From assembly GCA_964471115.1 (NCBI GenBank), contig CAYYFE010000002.1, forward strand, positions 1-64,000: 64,000 nucleotides of DNA. Reading direction: 5' to 3'. Numbering within the stretch: the stretch's first letter is position 1; every line of letters starts with the position of its first letter. The position numbers and the translations under genes were made by a program. This document shows, piece by piece, positions 48,054 to 58,700 of this stretch. Origin of the DNA: SYFT01 sp964471115. GTDB lineage: Bacteria; Acidobacteriota; Vicinamibacteria; Vicinamibacterales; SCN-69-37. The notes beneath the pieces were generated by a model. The model saw only the letters and a list, made by a program, of their open reading frames with translations, ran no database searches and was not told where the DNA came from.

Positions 48054-49169
48054 TCATTTCACCTCGTACCGCTTGAGGACCACCACATCGTCGCCCGCAT
48101 CCTCGCGCACGTAGATGGAGGCCGGCCCGAATCCGACCACGCGCGCGGTGGGTGGCAGTTGGATCCGATCGACGCGCCGGCCGCGCCCATCGAACACGTC
48201 GAAGACGGCGAATGCTGAGCCATGCGGCGTCGAGCGCGGCACGACCACTCGTCCCGATGCCGACACCATGATGCGCTCGGGATCAAACGGCGCCTTCGTG
48301 TCCGCAAAGAGCATCGGCGGCCGTGACGGCGCACCGGACCCGCGCGCCGTGGACATGCCCACGCTCGCGCCTGTCCCGGCCCGCTCGGCCGCGGCCTGTT
48401 TGTCGGCCTCGGTCATGGGGAGCACGTCCACCGGGTACTCCGCTCCGCGCGTTTCCGTACCCGCGGCGGAATACCAGTCGACCCGATACGGCGCGGCCCT
48501 GACCACCGCCACCCGGCCATCGGCCGCCACACCCCACCCGTCCGCCGACGAGCCATGCACCGCGCGGGAGTACGTCATGCCGTCGCCACCCGGACTGGTC
48601 CGCGTGATGCGCTGCCGCAGCCTCGTGATGGTCGTCATCTGCTGCGTGGCGGGATCGAGCCGTACAAGGTCGATCAGCGGCGCGGCCGTATCACCCTGCA
48701 GCTGAGCCCGCATGTCGCGGTGCAGGGAATACACCAGTCCCTGTTGATCGACCTGCTCGGTGTCGTAGTCGGCGCTCGACGATCCGGTCGTGCCGCGGGG
48801 CAGGACCGAGTGTGATGGTCCCAGGGCGCCGTCGGCCGACACCGCGACCGCGCGTTTGACGCCGCGGTCGATCATCCACAACGCCTTGCCGGCGATGCCG
48901 TAGAAGCCACCCGGCCGGACGAACTGTCCCGCGTTGGCGCCTGCCGATCCGACCGGCGCAAGCGCGCCCGTCGAGGGCGTGAGCAGCACGAGCCGGGGCG
49001 TCTGATGGTCGGAGATGAGCAGTCTCCCACCCGGAAGTTCGACGACGCCGCTGATGTACGTGAGAGGCGCGGCCGTCTTGATCGTGGTGCCCGCGGGTGA
49101 CCGCGGGGCCGGTTCAGTGGCCTGGAGGGTGAGGGCGATCGCGAGCACGACCGAGGCGATTGTCTTCAT
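48054..49169 (-). CDS. Secreted beta-propeller protein, function unknown
   Basis: The product is 371 aa with a signal peptide (MKTIASVVLAIALTLQATEP). Repeated short blades such as GGRLLISDHQTPRLVLL and GRVVVPRSTPHGSAFAVFDVF suggest a six-bladed NHL-like propeller. The last blade ends VGFGPASIYVREDAGDDVVVLKRYEV. No catalytic motif is seen. It is first in the operon with PadR and ADOP, so its function may relate to that system's substrate or to sensing. Confidence 0.82.
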   Translation of the reverse strand: MKTIASVVLAIALTLQATEPAPRSPAGTTIKTAAPLTYISGVVELPGGRLLISDHQTPRLVLLTPSTGALAPVGSAGANAGQFVRPGGFYGIAGKALWMIDRGVKRAVAVSADGALGPSHSVLPRGTTGSSSADYDTEQVDQQGLVYSLHRDMRAQLQGDTAAPLIDLVRLDPATQQMTTITRLRQRITRTSPGGDGMTYSRAVHGSSADGWGVAADGRVAVVRAAPYRVDWYSAAGTETRGAEYPVDVLPMTEADKQAAAERAGTGASVGMSTARGSGAPSRPPMLFADTKAPFDPERIMVSASGRVVVPRSTPHGSAFAVFDVFDGRGRRVDRIQLPPTARVVGFGPASIYVREDAGDDVVVLKRYEVK

Positions 49170-49237
49170 CTGGACACTCCACTGAGATTCTTAGGGAAGA
49201 GACGTAGGCGGCCCCGTTTTGGTTCGGACGCACGCCA
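49170..49237 (-). promoter_or_regulatory. Short spacer before the propeller-padR-ADOP operon
   Basis: A GTGGAG ribosome-binding site lies about 8 nt before the ATG at 49169. I find no clear dyad or good -10/-35 pair in the 68 bp, so the transcript may start inside or before the upstream gene. Confidence 0.35.
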
Positions 49238-51001
49238 CTAGCCGCCGATCCGGAGGTCCTGACGAACCGTGGCGCCTCGTGCCACGGCGATGCGGACGGC
49301 CTGTGGCACCAGCGTGTCGAGGAAGCGCGGGTCTGCGGCCTCCTCTGAGTCCACCTCGGTGACGACGGCCAGGTAGTAGTCGCCGGGTGGCAGGCCGCCA
49401 ATGCTGAACCGGCCGTCGGTGGCGGATCGCACGGCCGGCCGCATTCGTCGCGACGTCATCGTCCACGACTCGCGCTCCGCCGGGAACGCCAGGACGAAGT
49501 ATCCCGGTCCGGGGCGGCCGCTGGCATCGAGCAGCACGCCTTCGATGGTGCCCATCCGATCGCTGAACTCGATGGTGACGTTGTCGACCACGGTGTTCGC
49601 CGCCACGTCGATCGGCTGATCACCCAGGTCCCGATCGCCCACGCGAACCGATGCGATCCACCAGCTGCCCTTGTCCGTCTGGATGCCCGGCCACGTGGCG
49701 GACACCAGATATCGATCGGGCGGCAGACCGACGACCGTGAAGGCGCCGTCGTTGTTCACGGCCGCGGTGTGTTGCGCGGTGAACGACCCGCCGCCGGCCA
49801 GCGTCTGCGCCATCACCCGTGCACCCATCACCGTCAGTCTGATCGCGGACAGGTCTGGCGGTGGTGTCAGGCTGCCCGGCGCAAACACGAGCCGGCCCCG
49901 CAACTGCGCCGCCGTCGCCAGCGACATCGTCAGCCCGGAGACGTCGACGCCCGCGACCACCACATCGGTCTGCGCCCAGAGGTCGCGTGGCGCCTGTGCG
50001 CCGGCCGCGCTCGCGGCGCTTGCGGCGAGCCGGTACTCGTCGGGTGGGACGTTCTGGAACACGAAGCGTCCGGCCGGGTCGGCCGTGGCCGTGCGCACAC
50101 CGCCCTCGAGATTCACGCGCGGCTCACGAGGTTCCAGTATCACGCGCGCCCCGCCCGCCGGGGCGCCATCGGGCCGCAGTACCGCGCCCTCGATCCGGCT
50201 CACCGTCGCATGGCTGACGCGAAACTCCAGACCATCGAGCACCTGGCCTGCGGAGACCACGAGCGGTTGGGCCGCGTCCGGGTCCGTCGTGCCTGGGTAA
50301 TACAGGCGCGCGTAGCCGGCGATGGGGCCCAGAGCCGGCGCCTCACCGCCTGCGGCCGGCGGCTGAAACGCCCAGCGCACCTCCGCTTCGCTGGTGAGCC
50401 GGGTGCTGGCCGGTACGGTGGGACTGAGCGCGAGGTAATACGTGCCGGGCGGAAGGCCAAACAGCCGGAACTCGCCGAGGTCGTTCGTTGCGCGTTCGAA
50501 TGACCCGACGGAGATCGGAAACCGGGTGCGCGAGAGCAGCAGTTGGTCGCCGACCAGCCTTCGCTCGAGCAGCCATGGAAACTGCCGGGCCATGGGGCGG
50601 CCGTCGGCGTCGAGGATCCGGCCGGCCAATACGGCGCCACGCGCCATCGGGATCTCGATGTTCGCGGGCGTCCGCGCGTCCACGGCGACGCGCACACCAG
50701 GCGGCCGGCCTGCACGTGATGACCCGTAGTACGTCGGGACCCATCCGGCTTTGGTCGCGCGGACGAGATACCGGCCGGCCGGCAGTCCGTCGAAGCGGAA
50801 ACGGCCCTCAGTGTCGGTCGTGGTCAGCACCTCGCGGCCGTTGTCGGCGTCAAGAATGACGCTGGCGCGCGCCACGGCGCGAACACTCGTCGTGTTTGCT
50901 TCTACCACGCGGCCGGCCAACGTGCCGGTGCCGCCGCCCGACTGCGCCGCCAGCGTGGCGGCCGTCATCATCGCGATGAAGACAAGGAGCGCGCGCGTCA
51001 T
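49238..51001 (-). CDS. Carboxypeptidase-regulatory-like (Ig-fold) secreted protein
   Basis: The product is 587 aa with a signal peptide ending near LAAQSGG. It consists of repeated beta-sandwich domains of the carboxypeptidase-regulatory/CnaB type, each closing with a G-R-F-x-F-x-G-L-P-x-G-x-Y motif (RFRFDGLPAGRYLVRA, EFRLFGLPPGTYYLA, RFVFQNVPPDEYRLAA, RFSIGGLPPGDYYLAV). There is no enzymatic domain. It is likely a surface or periplasmic binding or structural protein. It is translationally coupled to the upstream paralog. Confidence 0.9.
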   Translation of the reverse strand: MTRALLVFIAMMTAATLAAQSGGGTGTLAGRVVEANTTSVRAVARASVILDADNGREVLTTTDTEGRFRFDGLPAGRYLVRATKAGWVPTYYGSSRAGRPPGVRVAVDARTPANIEIPMARGAVLAGRILDADGRPMARQFPWLLERRLVGDQLLLSRTRFPISVGSFERATNDLGEFRLFGLPPGTYYLALSPTVPASTRLTSEAEVRWAFQPPAAGGEAPALGPIAGYARLYYPGTTDPDAAQPLVVSAGQVLDGLEFRVSHATVSRIEGAVLRPDGAPAGGARVILEPREPRVNLEGGVRTATADPAGRFVFQNVPPDEYRLAASAASAAGAQAPRDLWAQTDVVVAGVDVSGLTMSLATAAQLRGRLVFAPGSLTPPPDLSAIRLTVMGARVMAQTLAGGGSFTAQHTAAVNNDGAFTVVGLPPDRYLVSATWPGIQTDKGSWWIASVRVGDRDLGDQPIDVAANTVVDNVTIEFSDRMGTIEGVLLDASGRPGPGYFVLAFPAERESWTMTSRRMRPAVRSATDGRFSIGGLPPGDYYLAVVTEVDSEEAADPRFLDTLVPQAVRIAVARGATVRQDLRIGG

Positions 51002-52947
51002 CGAACGCTCCTCAAGGTGAGCGTCACCGACCGGGTGTCGCCAAGTGCCACCGCCACCTTCGTCGCCAGCGGCACAAGCCGCCGCGCGATGTCGGGATCC
51101 ACGTTCACGGTCCAGAGCATGTTGCGCGGCTCGATCTCAGGGGGCACCGCCACCACGAGGTAGTCTCCGGGCACGGCAAGCGTCAGCGTGAACGCGCCGG
51201 CGGCATCCACACTGACGATGCGCACCAGGCTGGGCGCCATGCCTCCCGAGATCCAGGCATCGAGATCGGCCGGCATGGCCACGACGGACGCGCCCGTGGT
51301 GCCCGTCGCTGCGTCCGCGCGGACCGATCCCGAGACGGTCATGGCCCGGTCGGTGAACGTCAGCACTGCATCAGAGAGGTCTTCACGCGCGATGGTGATC
51401 GCCCGCCCAACCAATTCGACGCCGCCGACCCGTGCGGAGGTCAGTGACCATCCCGGCGGCGCCGTGGCCGAGAGAAGATACCGGCCCGGCGCCACCCCGC
51501 TGAACGCGAACGTGCCTGTCTCGGTGACGCGCGTCTGCGCGGCCGTGGTGTCGCCGGCGAGTGCAGAAAGGGTGAGGGCGGTGCGGGCCATCTCAGCCGC
51601 CGCGGGGGATGGACCGTTGCCCGAGAACTCCACTCGACCTGCGACGATGGCGCTGGGCGCAAGCGTGAGTGCGATCCCGTCCATCGGCGCGTCACCCACC
51701 GAAAGCGGCATCTCGGCGGACAGCGACGGAGGTGCGGGGCCGGTGGGCGGCGGCACCCGCTCACCCGACATGCGTTCGAACATCTCGGCCGTCGCGCCGG
51801 TGAGTGGCGTGCGGTACGCCATGAGCCGATACGCGCCTGGCGCCACACCCAGCAGAACGAAGCGCCCGGAGGCATCAGTCGTGGCGTACGCGACCGGCGT
51901 GGAGATCATCGGCGCCTTGGCATCGACGGTTTCCGGGACGAGCCTGAGGCCGTGATGCGCGGCTGGACCCTCCGGGCCGTGCAGCGTCCCCGACACCCGC
52001 GTGCCCCGCACGAGCGGGACGATGAAGTCGAGTGCGCCGCGATCGTCACCGGTGGACAACGTCACCAGCGTCGCAGCTCCCGCATCGGTCACGCCCGGAT
52101 AAAACGTCGTGGGATGCAGCAGCACGGTGTCGTCCGGTCCTGCGAGCGGCTGTGGTGATCCAATCGACACGGAGGCCTGCCAGCCGTCCACCTCGAGGCC
52201 GGCCCGCTCAATGTTGATGGCGCCTGACTCGCGGCTTTCGCGCCGGATGCCGGCCATCGGCGGTCCTCCCGGCGCCGCCTGCGCCCGGGCCTGCAGGACC
52301 GACGTGACGGTGCTGGCGGGGTTGCTCTGAATCGACGATCGCACGGCGATGGCGTACGTGCCGGGCGCCAGAAAGCTCAGGCGGTAGTAGCCGCGTTCGT
52401 CCGTCGCCTCGACCGTGCCGCCGGTGAACGTCAGGCCCGTGCGATCGCCCACGGCCGTGCGACGCAACGCCCACACCGACACGCCGACGAGCGGCTCGCC
52501 CAGGTCGTCGCGGACGATGCCCGACACCGAGGCCAACCGCCACATCCGAATCTGGTGGTCCGTTCGGCGTTCGCCGTCCGCGACATCAAACGGCATGACC
52601 GGCGCCGCGATGCGTGGCTGACCGCTGCCTCCAGCCGCGTAGCCGTTCAACTGCGTGGCCAACGTGAAGCGGCCGGCCGGGACCATCCGGAACACGAAGC
52701 GGCCGTCCGCATTGGTGATGGCGCCGGCCTGCCGCGTGACGGGTGCCGCTGCGCCTGCGCGTGGCGGCGCGGAGCCCACCCTCGACAGCGTCACCGTGAC
52801 GCCGCCGATCGGTCGCCCCGTCCCATCGTCGATCACCTGGCCCGCGACGACGGCCGAGCCGGAGGAGGGCGGCGCCTGCTGCGCCGACCCCGCCACGCCG
52901 GCCAGCAGGACCACGGCGGCCGCCGCGCCGAGCACCCGCATTGTCAT
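50998..52947 (-). CDS. Carboxypeptidase-regulatory-like (Ig-fold) secreted protein
   Basis: The product is 649 aa from MTMRVL (a second ATG two codons later is possible). A signal peptide ends near GSAQQAPP. Several Ig-like carboxypeptidase-regulatory repeats follow, with closing motifs such as RFVFRMVPAGRFTLAT, YYRLSFLAPGTYAIAV, RFVLLGVAPGAYRLMA and TFAFSGVAPGRYLLSA. It is a paralog of the downstream protein, and the two genes overlap by 4 bp. Proteins like these often accompany TonB receptors in Acidobacteria, but none is adjacent here. Confidence 0.9.
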   Translation of the reverse strand: MTMRVLGAAAAVVLLAGVAGSAQQAPPSSGSAVVAGQVIDDGTGRPIGGVTVTLSRVGSAPPRAGAAAPVTRQAGAITNADGRFVFRMVPAGRFTLATQLNGYAAGGSGQPRIAAPVMPFDVADGERRTDHQIRMWRLASVSGIVRDDLGEPLVGVSVWALRRTAVGDRTGLTFTGGTVEATDERGYYRLSFLAPGTYAIAVRSSIQSNPASTVTSVLQARAQAAPGGPPMAGIRRESRESGAINIERAGLEVDGWQASVSIGSPQPLAGPDDTVLLHPTTFYPGVTDAGAATLVTLSTGDDRGALDFIVPLVRGTRVSGTLHGPEGPAAHHGLRLVPETVDAKAPMISTPVAYATTDASGRFVLLGVAPGAYRLMAYRTPLTGATAEMFERMSGERVPPPTGPAPPSLSAEMPLSVGDAPMDGIALTLAPSAIVAGRVEFSGNGPSPAAAEMARTALTLSALAGDTTAAQTRVTETGTFAFSGVAPGRYLLSATAPPGWSLTSARVGGVELVGRAITIAREDLSDAVLTFTDRAMTVSGSVRADAATGTTGASVVAMPADLDAWISGGMAPSLVRIVSVDAAGAFTLTLAVPGDYLVVAVPPEIEPRNMLWTVNVDPDIARRLVPLATKVAVALGDTRSVTLTLRSVR

Positions 52948-53016
52948 GATGCGGCTGATTGTGCCACGGCTTGCTCGCGGCCCAACGGCAGGGCCGCGCG
53001 ACGGGACGATTCGTAG

Positions 53017-53039
53017 CGCGCGCCGTTCTCCGGCGCGCG
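53017..53039 (-). terminator. GC-rich hairpin after the DUF5916 gene
   Basis: A perfect 9-bp stem CGCGCGCCG/CGGCGCGCG with a 5-nt loop lies just downstream of the stop of the minus-strand DUF5916 gene. There is no U-run, so it may pause polymerase or need Rho. Confidence 0.5.
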
Positions 53040-53045
53040 ACCCCG

Positions 53046-55640
53046 TCAGAAATTCAGCCAGCGGCTGACTTTGATCAGGAACGTGTTGGTGGACGGCGCG
53101 TCGAACAGGTCCGTGAAGCCCTGGCCGAAGTTGAAGTCGCCGTTGGGCACGAAGTGGTCGCGGCCCTGTTGCCAGACGACGAAGATGGCCGAGCCGGGGC
53201 GATATTCCCAGCGCAGGACGTTGGTCGTGCGGAAGGAGCGGATATTGAAGTCCGGATTGGCCTGGTAGGCAAACGGCCGGTAGCGGCCCTCGTACTGCTT
53301 CGACCGGCCGTTGGCCAGTTCCTTGAAGTTCGAGTAATCGCCGGCGGACTGGAACGGCTGCGCGTACACCTGCAGCGAGAGCGTGGGCGTGATGGTGTAG
53401 TTGACGCGCGCCGTGATTCCGACGGTCGTCTGGTTCAGCCTCCCGAAGACGTACTTCGGGCCGTCGGCGGTGGTGATGTTCGCAATCCACTGCGACTGTG
53501 CGAGGTTGCGATTCCAGTTGAGGCCCAGACTGGCCGACACGTTGGCCGACGGGCGGAACGAGAGCGACGGCGAGAGGCCGCGTTGCCACGATCCGTGACC
53601 GTCCTTGAGCCAGTTGAAGTTGAGGTTGCCGGACAGCCGCTTCCGGTCGTCCGAGCCGATGTTGCCCCACTGGTTGACGCTGGCGTTCGTGTATCCCGCC
53701 GGCCCGCCGCGCGTGAGCCGGTCCGCCAGCCCCTGGCCGTTGTAGTTGAGGCCCGTGCTGAAGCGCCAGTTGTTGGTGAACGTCCAGTGGACGTTGACGT
53801 TGCTGCCCCAGTAGCGGCGCTCACCGGCCATGTTCCAGCCCTGCCACTGATTGAAGTTGATGACGAACTCCCGCACGAAGCGGCCGGGCACGTTGTCGCG
53901 GACCTGGAACCAGGTGCCCTGGCCGATTTCATCGGCGCGCTGGTGGAAACCCAGGTCGTTGAGATCAAAGCCGGTCGACTTGTACGAGACGTAGGTGTTC
54001 AGGCGCGTCCGGGCGCCGGCAATCTTGTTCAGCGCAATCTGCCCCGCATGCCCGTTCAGGGTCGTCCGCGTGGGATCAAATTCGACGTGATCCGCGTCCG
54101 GCCGCTGGAAGCTGTGCACCGTGCTGCGCTGGATGCGCGCGATCGCATCCTCGGTGCCGCGGACGTGGCTGCCGGCGAAGAAGCCGCTGAGGCTGTAGCT
54201 CTGGCCCAGCCGGATGTCGGCATCCACGCCGCCAGTGACGGCCGTGTCTGGGAGGAACCGCAGTTCGTCGCTCAGTTGACGCCGCGTCGCCGTGGCCATG
54301 ACGCCCACCCGCGAGCGATTGTCGAATTCGCGGTTCACGCGTACAACGGAGTAGTTCGAGAGCGGCTCGACGGGCGTTTCCGTGATGCCGAAGCCGGGAG
54401 ACTCGGCCACGCGCGCGTACTCGCGGCCCGTGACGGCGTTGAGGATGCCGATTGAGTACTTGCCGACACGGCCGGTGAGTTTGCCGGCGCCGAGAATCGT
54501 CGTGTTGGTCGGCTGATCCGCGTAGCCGTCCTGCGGCGCGCCGACGAATCGCTGCGGCGACCGGCCGACCCGGCGCGAGTAGAACAGGCCGGTGCACTGT
54601 CCGTCGTTGCAGTCGACATCGAATCTGAACGTGCCGGAGCCCTCCACGAAAAACGGCCGTCGCTCGGCGAAGAACGTCTCGAACCCGCTGAGGTTCACGA
54701 CGGCCGGGTCGGCTTCGACCTGGCCGAAGTCCGGATTCACCGTGCCGGTGAACGTGAGACCTGGCGCCAACGCGTACTTCAGGTCGAGCCCGACCGTGCC
54801 GCTGGGATCGGGCGACTGGCGCAGCGGATCGCCGTCGCGCACCGGCGCGGTGAGCATCTGCGTGAGCGCGTACGGCATCACTTCGAGCTTCTTCGGGCGG
54901 CCCGTGACCTGCAGGCCCGTGAGATCGCCAAATGACGACACATAGCCGCTGGCGCTGCGCGGCAGCAGGGGCCAGGTCGACGTCTCGTTGAGCCGGGCGA
55001 TCGTGCGGGCCGCGGCGAAGCCGAACGTCATGTCGGCGGTCGGCGTGAACCGCAACTGCGAGAACGGGATCCTGAACTCCGCGCGCCAGCCGCCGGCATG
55101 GCGCGTGACCGCGACGTCCCACACCGCGTCCCACCCGCGGTCGTTGTTGTTGTCGTTGAACCAGTAGCGGTCGTACTTCACGCCCACCGCGTTGACGCCG
55201 AACTCAAACGCCGATCGGCGGTCGAAGAACGAGTCGAGGTGAATCGAGACCCAGTCGGACGGCGACTGATCGTCGCGCCGCGTGAGGATGCCCACGATCC
55301 GATCCGGCTCCGGATCGAGCGCGTTGACGGCGACATACAGCGACGTGGCGTCAAACGCGATGCGCACTTCCGTCTGGTGTGTGGCCGGCGCGCCCTCCGT
55401 CGGGGTGCGCTGCACGAACCCGGTGACCAGCGGCGCCTTCGACCACGCTTCCTCCGACAGATGCCCGTCCACGAGGATGGCCCGCGCCTCGGGCCCCAGC
55501 GGGCCCAGATCCAGCGCCGCCACACTCGCGATCTTGGGGGCGGATGTCGGCCGGGCCTTGGGATCGTCGCCGGCAAACGCCGGCGGCGCCGCGATGGCGC
55601 AGGTCAGGAGCGTGGTGAGGGCAACAGTGGAGGCGTGCAT
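53046..55640 (-). CDS. DUF5916 outer-membrane protein with CBM9-like domain
   Basis: The product is 864 aa with a signal peptide (MHASTVALTTLLTCAIAAPPAFA). Residues 50-240 form a CBM9-like sugar-binding-type domain (ILVDGHLSEEAWSKA, WVSIHLDSFFDRRSAFEFGVN, WRAEFRIPFSQLRF). The rest is the DUF5916 region: FTGTVNPDFGQVEADPAVVNL, ERRPFFVEGSGTF, and then many alternating strands ending in an aromatic W-L-N-F, typical of an outer-membrane barrel with a C-terminal Phe. Exact function unknown. It is divergent from the tricorn-like peptidase with 64 bp between starts. Confidence 0.88.
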   Translation of the reverse strand: MHASTVALTTLLTCAIAAPPAFAGDDPKARPTSAPKIASVAALDLGPLGPEARAILVDGHLSEEAWSKAPLVTGFVQRTPTEGAPATHQTEVRIAFDATSLYVAVNALDPEPDRIVGILTRRDDQSPSDWVSIHLDSFFDRRSAFEFGVNAVGVKYDRYWFNDNNNDRGWDAVWDVAVTRHAGGWRAEFRIPFSQLRFTPTADMTFGFAAARTIARLNETSTWPLLPRSASGYVSSFGDLTGLQVTGRPKKLEVMPYALTQMLTAPVRDGDPLRQSPDPSGTVGLDLKYALAPGLTFTGTVNPDFGQVEADPAVVNLSGFETFFAERRPFFVEGSGTFRFDVDCNDGQCTGLFYSRRVGRSPQRFVGAPQDGYADQPTNTTILGAGKLTGRVGKYSIGILNAVTGREYARVAESPGFGITETPVEPLSNYSVVRVNREFDNRSRVGVMATATRRQLSDELRFLPDTAVTGGVDADIRLGQSYSLSGFFAGSHVRGTEDAIARIQRSTVHSFQRPDADHVEFDPTRTTLNGHAGQIALNKIAGARTRLNTYVSYKSTGFDLNDLGFHQRADEIGQGTWFQVRDNVPGRFVREFVINFNQWQGWNMAGERRYWGSNVNVHWTFTNNWRFSTGLNYNGQGLADRLTRGGPAGYTNASVNQWGNIGSDDRKRLSGNLNFNWLKDGHGSWQRGLSPSLSFRPSANVSASLGLNWNRNLAQSQWIANITTADGPKYVFGRLNQTTVGITARVNYTITPTLSLQVYAQPFQSAGDYSNFKELANGRSKQYEGRYRPFAYQANPDFNIRSFRTTNVLRWEYRPGSAIFVVWQQGRDHFVPNGDFNFGQGFTDLFDAPSTNTFLIKVSRWLNF

Positions 55641-55704
55641 GTCGGACGGGTTAGACGGAACTGGTCCCGTTCGTGTTTGCGTCGGACCGGATAAACTCCG
55701 CACC

Positions 55705-58700
55705 ATGCGACGTCTTCTGCAGCGCACGTTTCTGATACTGCTGACGGCAACCTTTGGTTGGTCCCTCTCGTCGGGCCTCCTGGCCCGGCAGGGTGCCGGC
55801 TCACCACCGCCTGCCGCCGAGCCGGGCATTTCTCCCGACGGCCGCGAGATTGCATTCGTGAGCGGCGGCGACATCTGGACGGTGCCGGCCGCCGGCGGCG
55901 AGGCCCGGTTGCTGGTGTCACACGAAGCGACCGAACGCCGGCCGCTGTATGCGCCCGACGGCCGCACGCTCGCGTTCGTGTCGACCCGCACGGGCGGCGG
56001 CGACATCTACCTGCTGGCGCTCGACAGCGGCGCCGTGCGGCGGCTCACGTTTGACGATGGGGCGGAGTCGCTGGAGGGGTGGTCGCCCGACAGCCGGTGG
56101 ATCTACTTCGCGTCGACGTCGCGCGACATCGCCGGCATGAACGACGTGTACCGCGTACCGGCCGCCGGCGGTACGCCGATGCTGGTGAGCGACGACCGGT
56201 ACGTCAGTGAGTTCGGCGCGGCGGCCGCGCCCGATGGCCGCAGCGTCGTGCTGGCCGCGCGCGGCATTGCGGCGGGGCAGTGGTGGCGCAAAGGGAGCAG
56301 CCACATCGATCAGTCCGAGCTCTGGCTGCTGTCCGGGCTCGACGCGACGCCGTCGTACCGGCTGCTGTCGGATCGCGATTCGCGGCAGGTGTGGCCGATG
56401 GTGGCGCCCGACGGCCGGTCGGTCGTGTACGTGTCGGATCGACAGGGGGCCGAGAACCTGTGGCGGCGCGAGCTGCCCGGGGCGGCCGAGGCGGATGCCG
56501 CGGCCGCGCGCGGGCGGCGGCTGACGTCGTTCACCAACGGGCGCGTGTTGTTTCCCACGCTTTCGGCCGATGGCCGGATGGTGGCGTTCGAGCGCGACTT
56601 CGGCATCTGGACGGTCGAAGCCAACGGCGGCACGCCGCGACGGGTGTCGATCACCTTCCGCGGCGCGTCGGCGCAGCCCGTGCCGCAGCGTCAGCGGCAG
56701 ACCAACGGCTTCTCGCAACTGGCCCTCTCGCCGGATGGACGGAAGGTGGCGTTTGTCACACGCGGCATGCTGTTCGCCGCCGCCGCGCGTGAGGCCGGCG
56801 ACGCGACGCGTGTGGTGATGACACCCGGCATGATCACGCAGCCGGTGTGGGCGCCCGACAGCCGGCGGCTGGTGTACGCCGCGATGCGCGACGGCGCGCA
56901 GCGGCTGTATCTCTACGATTTCACGACGAACACCGAAACGCGCCTGACGGACACCACCGGCGTCGACCTCTCGCCGGCGTTTTCACCCGACGGCACACAG
57001 ATCGCGTTTCTGCGCGACCGGCGCGAGCTGCGTCTGCTGACGATCGAGTCGAAGCAGGAGCGTGTGCTGGCGACCGGGATGTTCGCCGACGCCATTGATG
57101 CGCCCGAGCCGGTGTGGGGCCCGGGCGGCAAGTGGATCGCCGCGTTCATGATCGGCGCCAAGTCGTTCACCAACGTGCACCTGATTCCCGTGGCGGAAGG
57201 CGGCGGACCGCCGCGACCCATCAGCGGCCTGGCCAACGTGTACGCGAACTCGATCGCCTGGACACCCGACGGCACGACGGTGTTCTTCGACACACGTCAG
57301 CGCACCGAGCAGGGCCAGCTGGCGCGCGTGGACCTCACGCTGCGCACGCCGAAGTTCCGCGAGGACCTTTTCCGCGATCTGTTCACCCAGAACCCGCAGA
57401 CCCCACGGACACCAAACTCGCCGCCACCCGCAAACTCGCCGCCACCTGCCGCCACTGCGCCGCCACCTGCGAACTTGCCGCCACTTGCCGCCACTGTGCC
57501 GCGACTTGCCGCCACTAGCGATCCCGTTTTCGACGAGATCCGCAGACGGTTGTCGTTCCTGCCGCTGGGCCTGGATGTGCAGCGGGTCGCCGTGAGTCCG
57601 GACGGCAAGGTGGCGCTCATCACGGCGACGTCGGCCGGGCAGACCAACCTCTACACGTATTCGCTCGATGAACTGGCGGCCGAGCGGCCGGTGCCGCGCC
57701 AGCTGACCAGCACGGCCGGAGGCAAGAGTGACGCGCAGTTCAGCCCGGACGGACGCGAGGTGTTTTTCCTGGAGGGCGGGCGCATCCAGATCGCCACCGT
57801 GGAGAGTCGCGCGGTGCGTCCGGTCAACGTCACGGCCGAGTTCACCACGGACTTCGCCGTCGAGAAGATGGACGTCTTCCGCCAGGCATGGACGCTGATG
57901 CGCGACAACTTCTACGACCCGAAGTTCCATGGCGTCGACTGGGAGGCCTCGCGAGAGACGTACGGACCATGGGTGGAGCGTGCGCAGTCGCCCGACGAGA
58001 TGCGCCGCGTCATCAGCCTGATGATTGGCGACCTCAACGCGTCGCACCTCGGCATCACGGGCGGCGGGGGCGGCGGGCCGGTGGTCGGGCGGCTCGGGCT
58101 CCGGTTCGATCGTCGCGAGTGGGAGGCGCAGGGCCGTCTGCGCATCACCGAAGTCGTGTCACTGGGTCCCGCGGCCATCACCCGCGACATCGCGGTGGGT
58201 GAGTACCTGCGCCGGGTCAACGGGGTGGAAGTCGCCGCAGGATTCAACCTCGATGAAGCGCTGTCGCACACGATCGACAGGCGGGTGACGCTGGCGGTCT
58301 CGGCCACGGCAGACGGCGCCACGCGTGAGGTGGCCGTGCGGCCGATCAACCAGGGCGACGAAAAAGGCCTGCTGTATCGCCAGTGGGTGGAGCGCAACCG
58401 CGAATACGTGATGAAGGTCAGCGGCGGCCGGCTGGGCTACGTGCACATGGCCAGCATGGCGGCCGGCGCGCTCGACCAGCTGTACCTCGACCTTGACGCC
58501 GAAAATCACGATCGCGACGGCGTCGTGATCGATCTGCGCAACAACAACGGCGGGTTCGTCAACGCGTACGCACTCGACGTCTTCGCGCGCCAGCCCTACC
58601 TCCGCATGTCGCTGCGCGGCCTCCCCGAATCCCCCGCGCGCATCGTCCTGGGCCAGCGCGCGCTCGAGTCGCCCACGGTGCTGGTGATCAACCAGCATTC

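Noticed and set aside
55282..55704. Extended N-terminus of the tricorn-like peptidase
   Set aside because: The extension is antisense to the DUF5916 gene and would hide the clear signal peptide that starts at 55705.
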